NCBI GenBank assembly: GCA_028456385.1 | Contig: JALNQF010000510.1 | Span: 1 to 25,428 of the forward strand | Reading direction: 5' to 3' | DNA length: 25,428 nt | DNA from: Ophiosphaerella korrae | Taxonomy: Eukaryota; Ascomycota; Dothideomycetes; Pleosporales; Phaeosphaeriaceae | Part shown: one piece after another, positions 8,076 through 17,743 of the stretch | Layout: every line of letters starts with the position of its first letter | Numbering within the stretch: the stretch's first letter is position 1 | Position numbers and translations under genes: made by a program | The notes under the pieces: generated by a model | The model's input: the letters and a program-made list of their open reading frames with translations, nothing else | Database searches by the model: none | Told to the model about the DNA's origin: nothing

Positions 8076-8935
8076 TCACCGCCTTTTTGCTTGCAGGATC
8101 GCTACTACGCTCGCCGCATCTGAATGGCCATTGACGACCGTACTTGTTCCGTGCGCCTTGTTTCCTTTGTATTCCCTCTCTGTAGGTGCGTGGATCTGCC
8201 GTTCGACGAGATCTGAGTTAAACACGTTCGCATCGTCGAATGCCTCGTTGCTGTTCCACGAAACTTTATCCACGAAGATGAGCGCTTTAATATCCTCCGC
8301 GGTAAGAGGTACCGTGCTGTTGGCTTCTACGGTTAGCTCAAGCCAGCACAATCTTTCCGCTGCACAATACCTTCTTCATCCAGGCGTCGTTCTTCGAGGC
8401 ACGCAGCCATGGAAAGTCTCTCGCCAAGAACCCTTTGCACGTTTCTGTCAACCCGCTGAACTACCGCTAGAGCAGCCGTGAAGCCGTCGCGCATGGATCC
8501 ACTCAGTCCGACGTGCGTCGTGACGATAAGCGAGTTAAGGTCGGCTTTCGCCCGGTCTAGTTGGATAAAGGCATTCTCAAGCTCCTTCTCGTCTTTACTG
8601 CCGCCGATAATTGCATGCGTGTATTGTCTAGCTCTGCTTCTCGTTAGCTGAGCAGCAAAGGCATCGAGCTGGCGTTGCAGCTCCTTTCCTAGGTTGACGA
8701 TCTTCTGGACTTGCTTCTTGATTGGACGTGTTTGGAGCTCGGGTTCGTCCTGTACGAGTCGCAATGCACTGAGCAAGGTGTCTAGGTGGCTCTGGTACCT
8801 ATCAATGCGGTCAGACGCGCCGCGCACTTTTGCTCTCGCATCCTGTATCGTCTGGATGATCGTAATTGCCTGACCGAGAAGCTGTGAGACAGTAGCTATG
8901 CCGCCAATTGTCTCCTGCCGTTGTTTAGTACGGAT
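8076..8935 (-). pseudogene. HeLo-like / NLR-N-terminal-type helical protein with a C-terminal Gly/Asn motif (candidate cell-death effector)
   Basis: The minus-strand frame 8935-8333 is strongly helical: ETIGGIATVSQLLGQAI, RIDRYQSHLDTLLSAL, KKQVQKIVNLGKELQRQL, LDRAKADLNSLIVTTHVGLSG, FTAALAVVQRVDRNVQ and VLGERLSMA. This is the N-terminal domain type found in fungal STAND proteins and in stand-alone effectors beside NLR genes. The sequence continues in another frame (8351-8076) with LTAEDIKALIFVDKVSWNS, an Asn/Asp-rich tail and a final EYKGNKAHGTSTVVNGHSD block. A 44-bp intron at 8327-8370 would join the frames exactly. No ATG is found: TGA lies at 8936 and the frame upstream stays open to about 9170 apart from stops. 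The start is therefore lost or in an unseen exon, and the gene is probably inactive. A third frame stays open to 7975 and could be an alternative end. Confidence 0.6.
8327..8370 (-). other. Candidate 44-bp intron in the HeLo-like gene
   Basis: On the minus strand it starts GTATTG, contains CTAAC seven bases from the end and closes with GTAG. Removing it joins the two open frames at a Glu codon, giving RRLDEE followed by ANSTVPLTAED. It is short for a fungal intron. A one-base frameshift near 8340 is the alternative. Confidence 0.5.
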
Positions 8936-8938
8936 TCA

Positions 8939-9273
8939 ATCTTGATTCACATAGAACTTCAAGGGCGTACTATTGTGCAGTATCTGCTCTAAAAGGTTGA
9001 CGATGCGTTGGAAGTCCTGGCGCTGGTGTTTGGGGGCAGCTGAGGCAGACCTCAGCCTGACCGGATGTACCTAATGGCTCAGCTGAGAAGTTAGTGCATC
9101 GTCGTAGGCGCCTGCAATCCGCGTAGCCTGCTGCAGTCCTCGAGTTGATCTCTTAACTTCGACAGCGACTCAAATCGATTGTTGCAGACTAGGCCAACAC
9201 TTACCCTGCGTAACGCTTCTACTAAGCTATGTAACGACCTTGGACTATCGCAATGTTACAAGACAGCAGCTAC
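8939..9273. other. Region between the divergent HeLo-like and NACHT-WD40 genes
   Basis: The minus strand carries, in the same frame as the HeLo-like gene, an open stretch from about 9170 (STRGLQQATRIAGAYDDALT; later QDFQRIVNLLEQILHN and LKFYVNQD). It is broken by one TAG and closed by the TGA at 8936. It may be an earlier exon or the tail of another remnant. The rest should hold both promoters, but I cannot point to specific sites. Confidence 0.35.
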
Positions 9274-12200
9274 ATGGCTAGAGACGTTACAATATATAGC
9301 GGCAACTAAGCGGACGGCGACTCAACCAATATCTACGGCAATGTCTATGGCGACATAAACTTTCACAAGGCTAGCGAGCTATCTCCCTACTAGTACTTGC
9401 GCGACCTGCGAGTGACAGACCTACGCGAAGACCAGGCGCGCATCAAGGGCGATAAGGACCAATTGCTGCGAGCCTGCTATACCTAGATACTAGAGGACGC
9501 CAGCTTCCAGCAATAGAGGGCGCAGGACGCGTCGCAGCTGCTGTGGATTAAGGAAGACCTAGGCAAAGGCAAGACGATGATGACTATAGGTCTTATTGAT
9601 GAGCTTTTGCTACGCAGATCGCCGCATAAGGCTATGCCACAAGTATCCGTGCTCAGCGACAACCCTACGCCCTTGGTATCCTTCTTCTTCTGCCAGAATA
9701 CGATCCCAGCCCTGAACAACGCGGTGTCGGTGCTCCGAGGGCTGATTTACATGCTTGTTAAGCAGAGAGATAGCCTTCTGCGATACGTGCATGAGGAGTA
9801 CAAGGCTGCGGGCAAGCAGCTGTTCAACGGTCACAATGCTATCTACTCGCTGCGAAGCATCCTATCAAGCATCCTCAACGACGCCTCTCTGCCAACGACG
9901 TACCTGCTTGTCGATGCGCTCGACGAGTGCACATCTGGGCTGTCCGAGCTGCTGCGCATCATCACCAACGCGAGCCTCACGCGGTGGTCGAGGGTAAAGT
10001 AGCTGGTGACAAGCCGCAAAATACCAGAGATCGAGCGGCGGCTTCAGCCGGACGTGGCATGCATTAAAGTCGGCCTAGAGGTTAGTGCTAGCCATATGTC
10101 AAAAGCGGTGGCGGCGTTTGTGGAGTACAAGGCGTGGCAGCTCGACTACGACTGTAAGACTCAGCAGGAAGTGCAGCAGGTGCTTCATGACAAGGCAGAA
10201 GGCACTTTCTTGTGGGTGTCGCTCGTGTGCAAAGAGCTGGAGGGGGTGCCGCTTTACCGCACGCGAGAGGTGCTGCGGGAGCTGCCGCCAGGACTCGACC
10301 CGCTGTACGAGCGGATGATGACGCATATCATGGGGCAGGACGCAAGGACTGTGAGATACTGCAAAGAAATTCTTCGAACGGTTACGCTCGCTTTGCGGCC
10401 GCTGCAGCTTGAAGAGCTCGCCGCAACTGCAGGTCTTCCAAAAGATTGGTTTAGCGACGTGCGAGAAGTCGTCGACCTTGTTGGCCGCTGCGGCTCATTT
10501 CTGACTGTACGAGAAGACGTTATATCCTTCGTCCACCTGTCTGCCAAAGACTTCTTCACGCTAGGCAACGGCCGGCAGGTGTTTGATGGGACGCCAGCGG
10601 AAGAGCAGGGTCGGATGACCCATTGCCTACTAGACGCGATGGACAGCGCGCTGCGGAGAGACATGTGCAGCTTGCAGAAGCCTGGCGTGCGAATACAGGA
10701 GGCGACGGGTCGAGTTGATGGCAGCTGTCTCCGGCAGATCGCGTACGCATGCGAGTACTAGGTGGAGCATCTGCAGGCAGGCGGACATGCTTGTATCAAC
10801 ATGCTGACAGACAGGGGCGAAGTGCACGGCTTCTTTCAGAGGCACTTGCTGCACTAGCTAGAGGCAATGAGCCTGCTGCAGAAGATGCCAAAAGCCATAT
10901 TAGCGCTGCAGAAGCTAGAATCAGCCCTCTATGTAAGTCAATACTAGCACCGCGAAGATGCTGTCACTAACCCTCGCACAAGGGAGCGGAAAGCACGACA
11001 GTGTCGAGCGTTGTGCACGATGCACTACACTTCGCGATGTGGAGTGGATCTGGGATCCAGGAAGCGCCGCTGCAGGTGTACCATGGTGCGTTAGTGTTTG
11101 CGTCACGACAAAGCATTGTCTGGCATCAATTTAAGCCGGAGATGCCACAGGGAGTGCAGGTGACGCGTGGGCGGGACGAAGACTGGGGGCCTCTGCTACA
11201 GACGCTCGAGGGCCATACCAGCGGTGTCACCAGCGTGGCCTTCTCGGCGGCGGGAGATCGGCTGGCATCAGCTTCGGAGGATAAGACGGTGCGGGTGTGG
11301 GATTCAAAGACTGGACAGCCGCTGCACACGCTCGAGGGCCATACAGGCTGGGCCAGTGAGATGGCCTTTTCGCCGGACGGCAAGATGCTGGCATCGATAC
11401 GACAGCATACGACGGTCGAGCTGTGGGACGTGGAGACGGGCAAAAGGTTGGAAATAGTTGAGTATCCTTTAGACAGGGCTAGGGCAGTGATCTTCTCGTC
11501 TGATGGGACAGCACTGGTGTTGGAATCTGATCGCTAGACGCCCAGCCTACTGAACGAATCTACAAACGCGCTGGTGCGGACTGTCAAGAGCTATGAGAGC
11601 TATGGAAGTGAAACAGTGGCCCTCTCGTCTGGGGGCAAGATTCTGGCGTTAGTATCTGATGACGATAATCTCACATTACGGGACACAGATACAGACACGA
11701 TGACAAAGATGCTCAAGGGCCATTCAGATGAAATTAGCGCGGTAGCTTTCTCGGCAGACGGCAAGATGCTAGCGTCGGCATCAAGCGATAAGACGATCAA
11801 GCTGTGGGACACAAGTACAGGCGCGATGCAGCGGACGCTCCAGTGCCTCTCATCGGATACCGTTGTAGTAACCTTCTCGCCAGACGGCAAGGTGTTGGCG
11901 TCAGCATCGGACGATAAGACGGTCAACCTGTGGGAGGTAGACACAGGTAAGGTACTGCAGGGGCTCAAGGGCCATTCAGGCCTTGTTTGGGCGGTATCCT
12001 TCTCGCCAGACAGCAAGCGGCTAGCATCAGCGTCGCGGGACAAGACAGTTAAGCTTTGGGAGGCAGACACAGGCGCGGTAGTGTACACCCTTACGGGCCA
12101 TTCAGATATCGTCCGCGCAGTAGCCTTCTCGCCAGATGGCAAGGTGCTAGTATCGGCATCACATGACAGGCAGTTAAAATGTGGAAGGTAAGCACGGGTG

Positions 12201-12826
12201 TGCTACTGGGGACGCTCGATGGTCATGAATCCTTTGTCAGGGCAGTGGCCTTCTCGCCTGACGGCGAGGTGCTAGCGTCGATATCATACGACAAGGTTCC
12301 AACCCTCAAGGTACCACACGGTAAGATGTCATACAACGAGGTAGTCAAGCTATGGGATTCCGGTACGGGCAAGTTGCTGCAGACGCTTAAGGGCCATTCA
12401 GACAAACCCAGCGCGACAGCCTTCTCGCCGGACGGTGAGGTGCTAGCATTGGCATCAGGCGACGGGACAGTCAAGCTGTGGGACGCAGATATAAGCGCAG
12501 CAGGCGCAGTACTACAGACTCATCCTGTTGATGCTACTCTTAGCACGCTCTTGTTCTCTGACGACGCAGCCTTTCTGCGCATTCACCGCAGACCGATCCG
12601 TACCGGATTTTCCTTTACCGCATCCTCGCCACGGCAGACAACCTCACCCAAAGTCTTTATCCGGGAGCAGTGGATGGAATACCAAGGCTCCAGAGAACTG
12701 TGGCTTCCGCCAGAGTATAGAGCCACTTGCGTGGCTGTGTACGACGAGGTAGTCGCGCTAGGTCATAACTTTGGCCTAGTATCTCTGCTGCGATTGCTTC
12801 CGAACACACTTTGGATGCGCTCCTAG
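9274..12826 (+). pseudogene. NACHT-WD40 (STAND/NLR) pseudogene B, full length, with N-terminal Gly/Asn motif
   Basis: From ATG 9274 the frame gives a ~35-residue Gly/Asn/Tyr N-terminus, LRDLRVTD, a P-loop region, FFFCQN, Walker B YLLVDALDEC (about 9901), LVTSRKIPEIE, FLWVSLVCKEL, FVHLSAKDFF, and after an intron about ten WD40 repeats (11190-12510; pattern GHS..V.AVAFSPDGK.LASAS.DKTVKLWD). The usual C-terminal cap follows (LWLPPEYRATCVAV, VVALGHNFGLVSL). STAND proteins of this kind sense non-self and trigger cell death. It is broken by TAA 9307, TAG 9391, 9484, 9514, 10000, 10759, 10855, 11535 and a one-base frameshift between 12168 and 12180. The P-loop reads EDLGKGKT where the family has GDPGKGKT, so nucleotide binding is probably lost too. 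All stops are at expected Trp/Gln positions and none is TGA, fitting mild RIP. Confidence 0.85.
10933..10982 (+). other. Intron of 50 bp in NACHT-WD40 pseudogene B
   Basis: It starts GTAAGT, has the branch sequence CACTAAC and ends CACAAG. Its removal links the NACHT-side frame (KLESALY) to the WD40-side frame (GAESTTVSSVVHDALHF) in phase. This accounts for the frame change here without a mutation, and a TAG inside the intron is harmless. Confidence 0.8.
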
Positions 12827-13831
12827 AATTACATATCTCTATACTCCTGTACTAAGACAAGTAATTGTTGGTGTAGCCTTCTATTGTGACAAGCAACTGC
12901 GTAACGGACAGCTAAAGCTGTCTACTTGGTCAGTTAGCGAGATCTGCGTAAGCGAAGCGCGATGCTAGATGTAGTATGTAGGGCGGTGCATTCCTGCTCG
13001 CAGGCTAGGGAAAACAGTGGTGCAGCTGCGTACAGGGGTGAAGCTGCATTCGCTAGCGGCTGCATACTATATTCACAAAGTTGAAAACGAACGCCGGTTG
13101 CTCATAGGGTGCTGTAGGCCTCAAGATCCTTCTGCCTATAGGTCTTGGCGGCGGTAGATGAATCACGCGTGCGCCAATCGGTCCTATCATCCTGAACACC
13201 GAGTGAGGTGTGCCTGAAAAAGCTACGCCTCTTGACTGAGGGCCGCTCGGGAAATTGGACCAGACACGCTTCGTCAAGGTTTTCCACGATCTAGTCCGGC
13301 ATGCATGAATCTCTGCCACCTAGTTCTACAATCAAATCCAGCCACCTTATCACCGTCTAATACTAGCTCTTCCCTGAATCCATATCTCCGTACGATGGCT
13401 ACGCAATGAAGTTGCCCCCACTCCTATTTGAATCCTAAGTCGCTCACAAGGTCATGGCAGCGCCGTGTTTGAGAGTTGAAAATGATCATTCCGCTCACGT
13501 AATGCTACGCCTCTCCGGCGGCTCGAGCTCTTATGTCCTCGCCAGTTTGGGCTGTCGGCGCGGGTAGACAAGGGTGGATTTCCCCGCATTGATTACTAGG
13601 GTCGAGGCGATCCGGTCGAACTCCAAACGAGCTCGTTCCCCCAGCCCCAAACTTCCCACCTAAAGACGAAGGAGCAGACTGCCAACTGGCAGGTCATCTT
13701 GCAAGGACAAAGCTTCAGCACTTTCTCCCTCATTACGGCCCCTTCCTCTGCTAATAGTATGCTGCCATCCGCTGCTCCGATTATCCCCATTTCCGATGCT
13801 TCGAAATCGGACGACACCCAGGACTAACAAC
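12827..13831. other. Intergenic stretch with possible gene debris
   Basis: No recognised gene. Around 13053-13319 three minus-strand frames are open together. One (13102-13287) has a protein-like composition (ENLDEACLVQFPERP) and could be the end of a lost gene. On the plus strand 13760-13828 is open but short. No RIP bias. Confidence 0.35.
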
Positions 13832-14083
13832 ATGCGCTCTCTCCCTTCTTCATACGATAAGGAGACTTCTAGTTTGCAACCTTATGCAGCGTCTATGGCT
13901 AACCCAGCCTGCTAGTAGCTATCACCTCGACAGCAAGTTGACGACGAAGACGTTACGCCTTCGCTCACGGTTGAAGCTCTTATCGATGACCGCTAGCAGA
14001 GACCAAGCCTAAGGATTTTACGGATCACTACACTCATTCTGCTGGCGACAATCAGTACGGTCGGGACAGACAGGACGAACTGA
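13832..14083 (+). pseudogene. Unidentified gene remnant, start of a possible single-pass membrane protein
   Basis: From ATG 13832 an 83-codon frame reads MRSLPSSYDKETSSLQPYAA, then QQVDDEDVTPSLTVEALIDD, then a hydrophobic helix LRILRITTLILLATIST, and ends at TGA 14081. Two adjacent TAG codons (near residue 28) and one before QRPSLRIL interrupt it, again TAG only. The layout, a soluble Ser/Asp-rich head and one membrane helix, looks like the N-terminus of a fungal membrane protein truncated by the LINE debris that follows. I do not recognise the family. Confidence 0.35.
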
Positions 14084-14409
14084 GGCCAGCCTTGTCAGCC
14101 TAACACGCCCGTCCTAACACGCCGCTCGCGGCAACGGCATACCAACGCGCGCAACCAAGGACGACCGGCACCTCACGCGCACTACACTCATTGAACGTAC
14201 AGGCGCATGAAGCCCGCCGAACCGAGTGCCGCCGAGCGCACCACAATACTGTGCTGCTACTACTTCGTACGCCGACATGCCCGCTGTAGCCTGTCTTCGG
14301 TGACTCTGCATACCCACGCTTGCGACCGTCTGCGCTGCACTCGCACGATGAGTTCATGGTGCTGTAGAAGCGGTGGTATAAGCACGATAGACGTGCGGCA
14401 TTACTAAAC

Positions 14410-14582
14410 CTGCGCGACCGGGGCATCCGACGAGTCATTAGCTCAGTACAGAGAACAGCGCTGCTCAAGACGCTTTCAGCGTTCAGAACAGTTGCTACCC
14501 AAACCTTAGAAGTAGAGGCTTACGTTACCCCAACAAGACTTCGACTTAAGCAACGTGCACAGAACGTCATTACCAGCCTGCA
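14410..14582 (+). pseudogene. Tad1-like LINE reverse transcriptase, 3' fragment in inverted orientation
   Basis: The plus strand reads SSVQRTALLKTLSAFRTVA, TLEVEAYVTPTRLRLKQRAQ, NVITSLHT. This is the segment that normally follows the point (HLRML) at which the minus-strand LINE ends at 14956. It then changes abruptly at 14583 to low-complexity CCT/CCA-rich DNA. It is therefore the next piece of the same kind of element, flipped. Confidence 0.6.
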
Positions 14583-14955
14583 TACATCGTCCTCGCGGCT
14601 CCGGCTGCACCTCCGCCTCCTCCATCTCCACCTCCACCTCCATCCCCACCTACACCTCCACCGCCACTGCTCTACCAGCTGCTTCCACAGACGCGAATGC
14701 ACAGCTTGCACGCGAGCTTCAGCTACCTCCAACAGACCTCGAGCGTGCCCGCCAGCTGCTCGTCCAGGGTGGCGCACTCCGCACCGGAGAAGACCTGCAG
14801 AGCCGCATCGTCTTCGTCTTCGAGCACCGCGCGCAGTCAATGCGTTCCTAGTTCCAGTGTTTAACCGACAGCGAGCGAAGCTGTTGTGGTTGTGTTCGCT
14901 TGTGGAGAGAGGATAGTATTGACATCGTGTTTCCACCATGATGCATCTGCCTCCA
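14583..14955. other. Low-complexity and unassigned sequence between the two LINE pieces
   Basis: 14595-14665 is rich in CCT/CCAC repeats (CACCTCCACCTCCAT-like). A plus frame to 14851 ends TDLERARQLLVQGGALRTGE and EDLQSRIVFVFEHRAQ, which looks protein-like but is not recognised. The opposite strand has an Arg/Trp-rich open frame caused by the same repeats. Confidence 0.4.
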
Positions 14956-17743
14956 TCAAAGTATCCAGCTAAGCATCCTAAGATGTCCTTTGTCTTTCTG
15001 GAGGTTGTGCCATACTGTTGACGTGTAGTCCAGCCTCGGGGTAACGCATGCCCGGTACAGCTGCCTCATTTGGGTTGGACGAAGGTATCTGAGGCCGCCC
15101 ATGGCGAGAGCGGTGGTGGTAGCGGTCTTGACCGCTTGCTGCACGTGCTCTTTCCATCTCAGCTCCTGATCGAAAACTACTCCCAGCAGCTTTGCTGTTG
15201 GAGATGCCTTTATAGTCTTTCCGTTCATGATAATTTCCCCTTTACCTAGCTCTTTCTTTTTCCTCGTCAGTTGTATCAGCTCCGTCTTCTCCGCCGCAAA
15301 ACATGGGCCCGTTCTCCTCGCCCATGCTTCAATCCAGGTGATGTCTTCTTCCTGGATCTTCTTGATATTCGCTTCCGCTGATGGCCCGGCCCTCCAGCGG
15401 AAGTAGTCATCGATGTAGGTAGATGCTCCGCCCTTTGTATCTACCGGCTGGTCTACCAGGTCTGCATTGAAGAAGGCGAATAGAATTGGCGATAACGGGG
15501 AACCTTGAGCTAATCCTGCATGTTTTATGGGTACCTCCTCCGTCTTGAAATCGTCGAACTTGATACTAGCCGTTCTTCTGTGGTGGAGTTAGCTAAATTG
15601 AGCTCCGAGGGAGCCTCGGTTAGGGAGTTCAGGGGTATTTAAGCTTGACACAGGAGGAACACACAACAGAAGACAACAACCAGATCAACAGAAGCAGGAA
15701 CTTCTACTCATTTCTTTCTACTGCCAGTTAGAGCCCTTAGTGCGCAGTCAATCGGTCCAACCATCTACGTCAAGCTATCTTATTTCTCTACAACACTTCC
15801 TTCCATGAAACTTTGTATCCACCTCCTTGCTATGGCGGGAATGCCTCGCTCCTCTAGGGATGCATTTAACGTCCTTTTTTTGACTTCGTTAAAGGCACCT
15901 TTAAGGTCAAACGCACCAGCGTGATCACCTTATCCTTTAACCAGGCCTGGTCGATAGCATTGGCTGGGACAAGAAGGGCTTGCTCCGTTGTGCGCCCAGG
16001 TCTTCCGCCAAACTGCGTTTCCGGGAGTAGTCCATATGTCTCTGCATAGTATGATAGGCGTCTCGCCATTATCGCCTTGAGTAGCTTCCCGAGTGTATTG
16101 AGTAGAGAGATTGGCCGGTACGCTCCCGGCACCGAGTAATTAGGCTTTCCAGGTTTTCTTAGGACAATAATCGTTGCTGCTTTCCACTTTCTAGGGTAGT
16201 ATCCTAAGTTGATAGATACTGTGAAGATCTTGGTCACGATGTGCGATATGTACTTCCAGACCTTCTTCCAGACCAGGGTAGGAAGGCCGTCTTCTCCTGG
16301 GGCAGTATTCCCTTTGGCCGCTGCTAGCGCTCTTTCTATCTCAAGCTCTGTGACAGGCACCCATGGGATTTCATCTTTCGCACTAGCCCTCCGTTCTGGC
16401 GTCGGCTCAGCCATTTCCGGGAAGAAGCACTCTAGCAGCGCTTGGGCCTTGTCGTTGTTGTCAATGACCTCACGGTTTCCGACTTTCAGTGGGGGAATGT
16501 TGGCGTAGTTTTCCCTTGACCCCATGTAAGCAGCTGCCTTCCACAAGTTTCCAGAGCTGGCGGTGTCGAGGAATTCCCTCCAGTGGGCGGCTTTGGCCTT
16601 CTCGATTGTCCGAGTCCATTCCCGGCGCTTGGTGCGCATTTCCACGAATAGAGTCATCGTAGCTGGGTGGCTCTTCCCGCTCTCTGCGCAGCTTTCCTGC
16701 CATTTCCTGCGTAGCCTGTTCCCTTCTGACTGTTGTATCTTAAGCGCTGGCGTGAACCATCGTTTGGAGTACGGGGAGGGTCTTGCTAGAGGCGTATACT
16801 TCTCTACCGCCGTTGACGTGGCTTGAATTACTTTGGCCACGGCCTCATGCAGCTGATCTTGAGTTTCGATGGCTGGAGGGCTGCCCACTGTCGTTTGTAT
16901 CGTCTTCCCGATTTTGTCCCACTCCGCTCTCTCAAACGCCCTACGTGGTGTTTGAGTCGATCGCAATTCAGGTCGCAGGTCTCACTCTGAGACAGTGGCT
17001 CGATGGTCAGACCCATAGTTGTCATGGTACAAGTGACACGCAAGGACTCTTTCCGGTGCGTCGGTCAAGGTAAGATCGATGGCTGGCGTCGTTCCAGGAT
17101 GGGAAACGGACCAGTGTGTCGGGATTCCGCTGGATAAGCACCACTGCAGCCTCCGATCCTGGATGAAAGAGAGAAGCTCTTCAGGGTGCCGTAAGAGCAA
17201 GTAGTTGGTCTCTCTATTGCTCCAAGCTGGGTGGTGTCGGCTAAAGTCTCCTGCGAGTATAATTTGGGTTGGTTTGGTGGTATCTTGGGTGGCTTCCTTG
17301 ATAGGGGCTTGTATCTCGTCAAGTGTGGGTTGCATAGAGATCTCTTCAGAGATTTGACGATAGCTGAGTGGCGGGATATACACGGAGAAGATGAGCAGCT
17401 GCACTTCACCTGTCCAGACCTTCACTGCCGCTACGTCGGGGCTGTCACATCGTACTTGTCGATGAGCCGAGGTAGAGATGCGCTTGTTCACGTACAGCAA
17501 GCTGCGTTTTCTGACTTCTTCGTTCGAGTGCGTAGGCCTGTAAAGCTGCCATAAGCGGTGGTTGACATGCGTACGATATGCTGTCACTGGTGGTTCTTGA
17601 ATAAGGAGGATGTCGATGTCTTGGGTTTTGTGGTCGTCAATGAGCGCTTCCATGGCCGCTCGTGATCTCATAATGTTCAGCTGTAGTATCCGAAGATTTT
17701 CTCTCCTCGTTGTGTTGCGTTGGATGTAGTTTGTCCCCTGCAT
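14956..17743 (-). pseudogene. LINE ORF2: endonuclease-reverse transcriptase, inactivated
   Basis: Start MQGTNYIQRN at 17743. The endonuclease domain (17743-16982) shows RILQLNIM, LLIQEPP, SVYIPPL, AGDFSRHHPAW, AIDLTLTD and YGSDHRATV. The GDFN Asn is Ser here. A TGA at 16982 interrupts the frame before the helical linker. The reverse transcriptase shows GEDGLPTLVW, RKPGKPNYS, YRPISLLNTLGK, then a one-base deletion near 15914 inside VAFDLKGAFN (first catalytic Asp). After the solo LTR come AGLAQGSPLSPILFAFF and TYIDDYF (the Y-x-D-D site). The frame ends at 14956 (LRPTQMRQLYRACVTPRLDY, then HLRML). Such proteins nick the target and reverse-transcribe the element RNA. This copy cannot make a complete enzyme. 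Confidence 0.85.
15579..15795 (+). mobile_element. Solo LTR, 217 bp, inside the LINE reverse transcriptase
   Basis: Begins TGTGGTGGAG and ends CTACAACA (TGT...ACA ends), flanked by CTTC on both sides (15575-15578 and 15796-15799). Removing it with one CTTC restores the reverse transcriptase frame across the junction (QSFMEG joined to RTASIKFDD). A TATA-like GTATTTAAG at about 15640 followed by an A/C-rich stretch suggests plus-strand transcription. No internal retrotransposon genes remain. Confidence 0.8.

Noticed and set aside
8041..8481. Plus-strand open frame of 146 codons
   Set aside because: It lies antisense to the HeLo-like gene, whose minus-strand frames have recognisable helical motifs.
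9307..11537. Idea that TAG is reassigned or read through in this organism, since nearly all internal stops are TAG
   Set aside because: The HET-propeller gene ends in TAG (TTATTAGGC), the ADP-ribosyltransferase also ends in TAG, and the affected genes carry other damage such as frameshifts and a P-loop change. RIP explains the bias.
10254..12142. Several long minus-strand open frames (Ser/Pro-rich)
   Set aside because: They are complements of the NACHT and WD40 coding sequence and repeat with its period.
14520..14939. Arg/Trp-rich minus-strand open frame of 139 codons
   Set aside because: It is the complement of the CCT/CCA low-complexity stretch and has no domain character.
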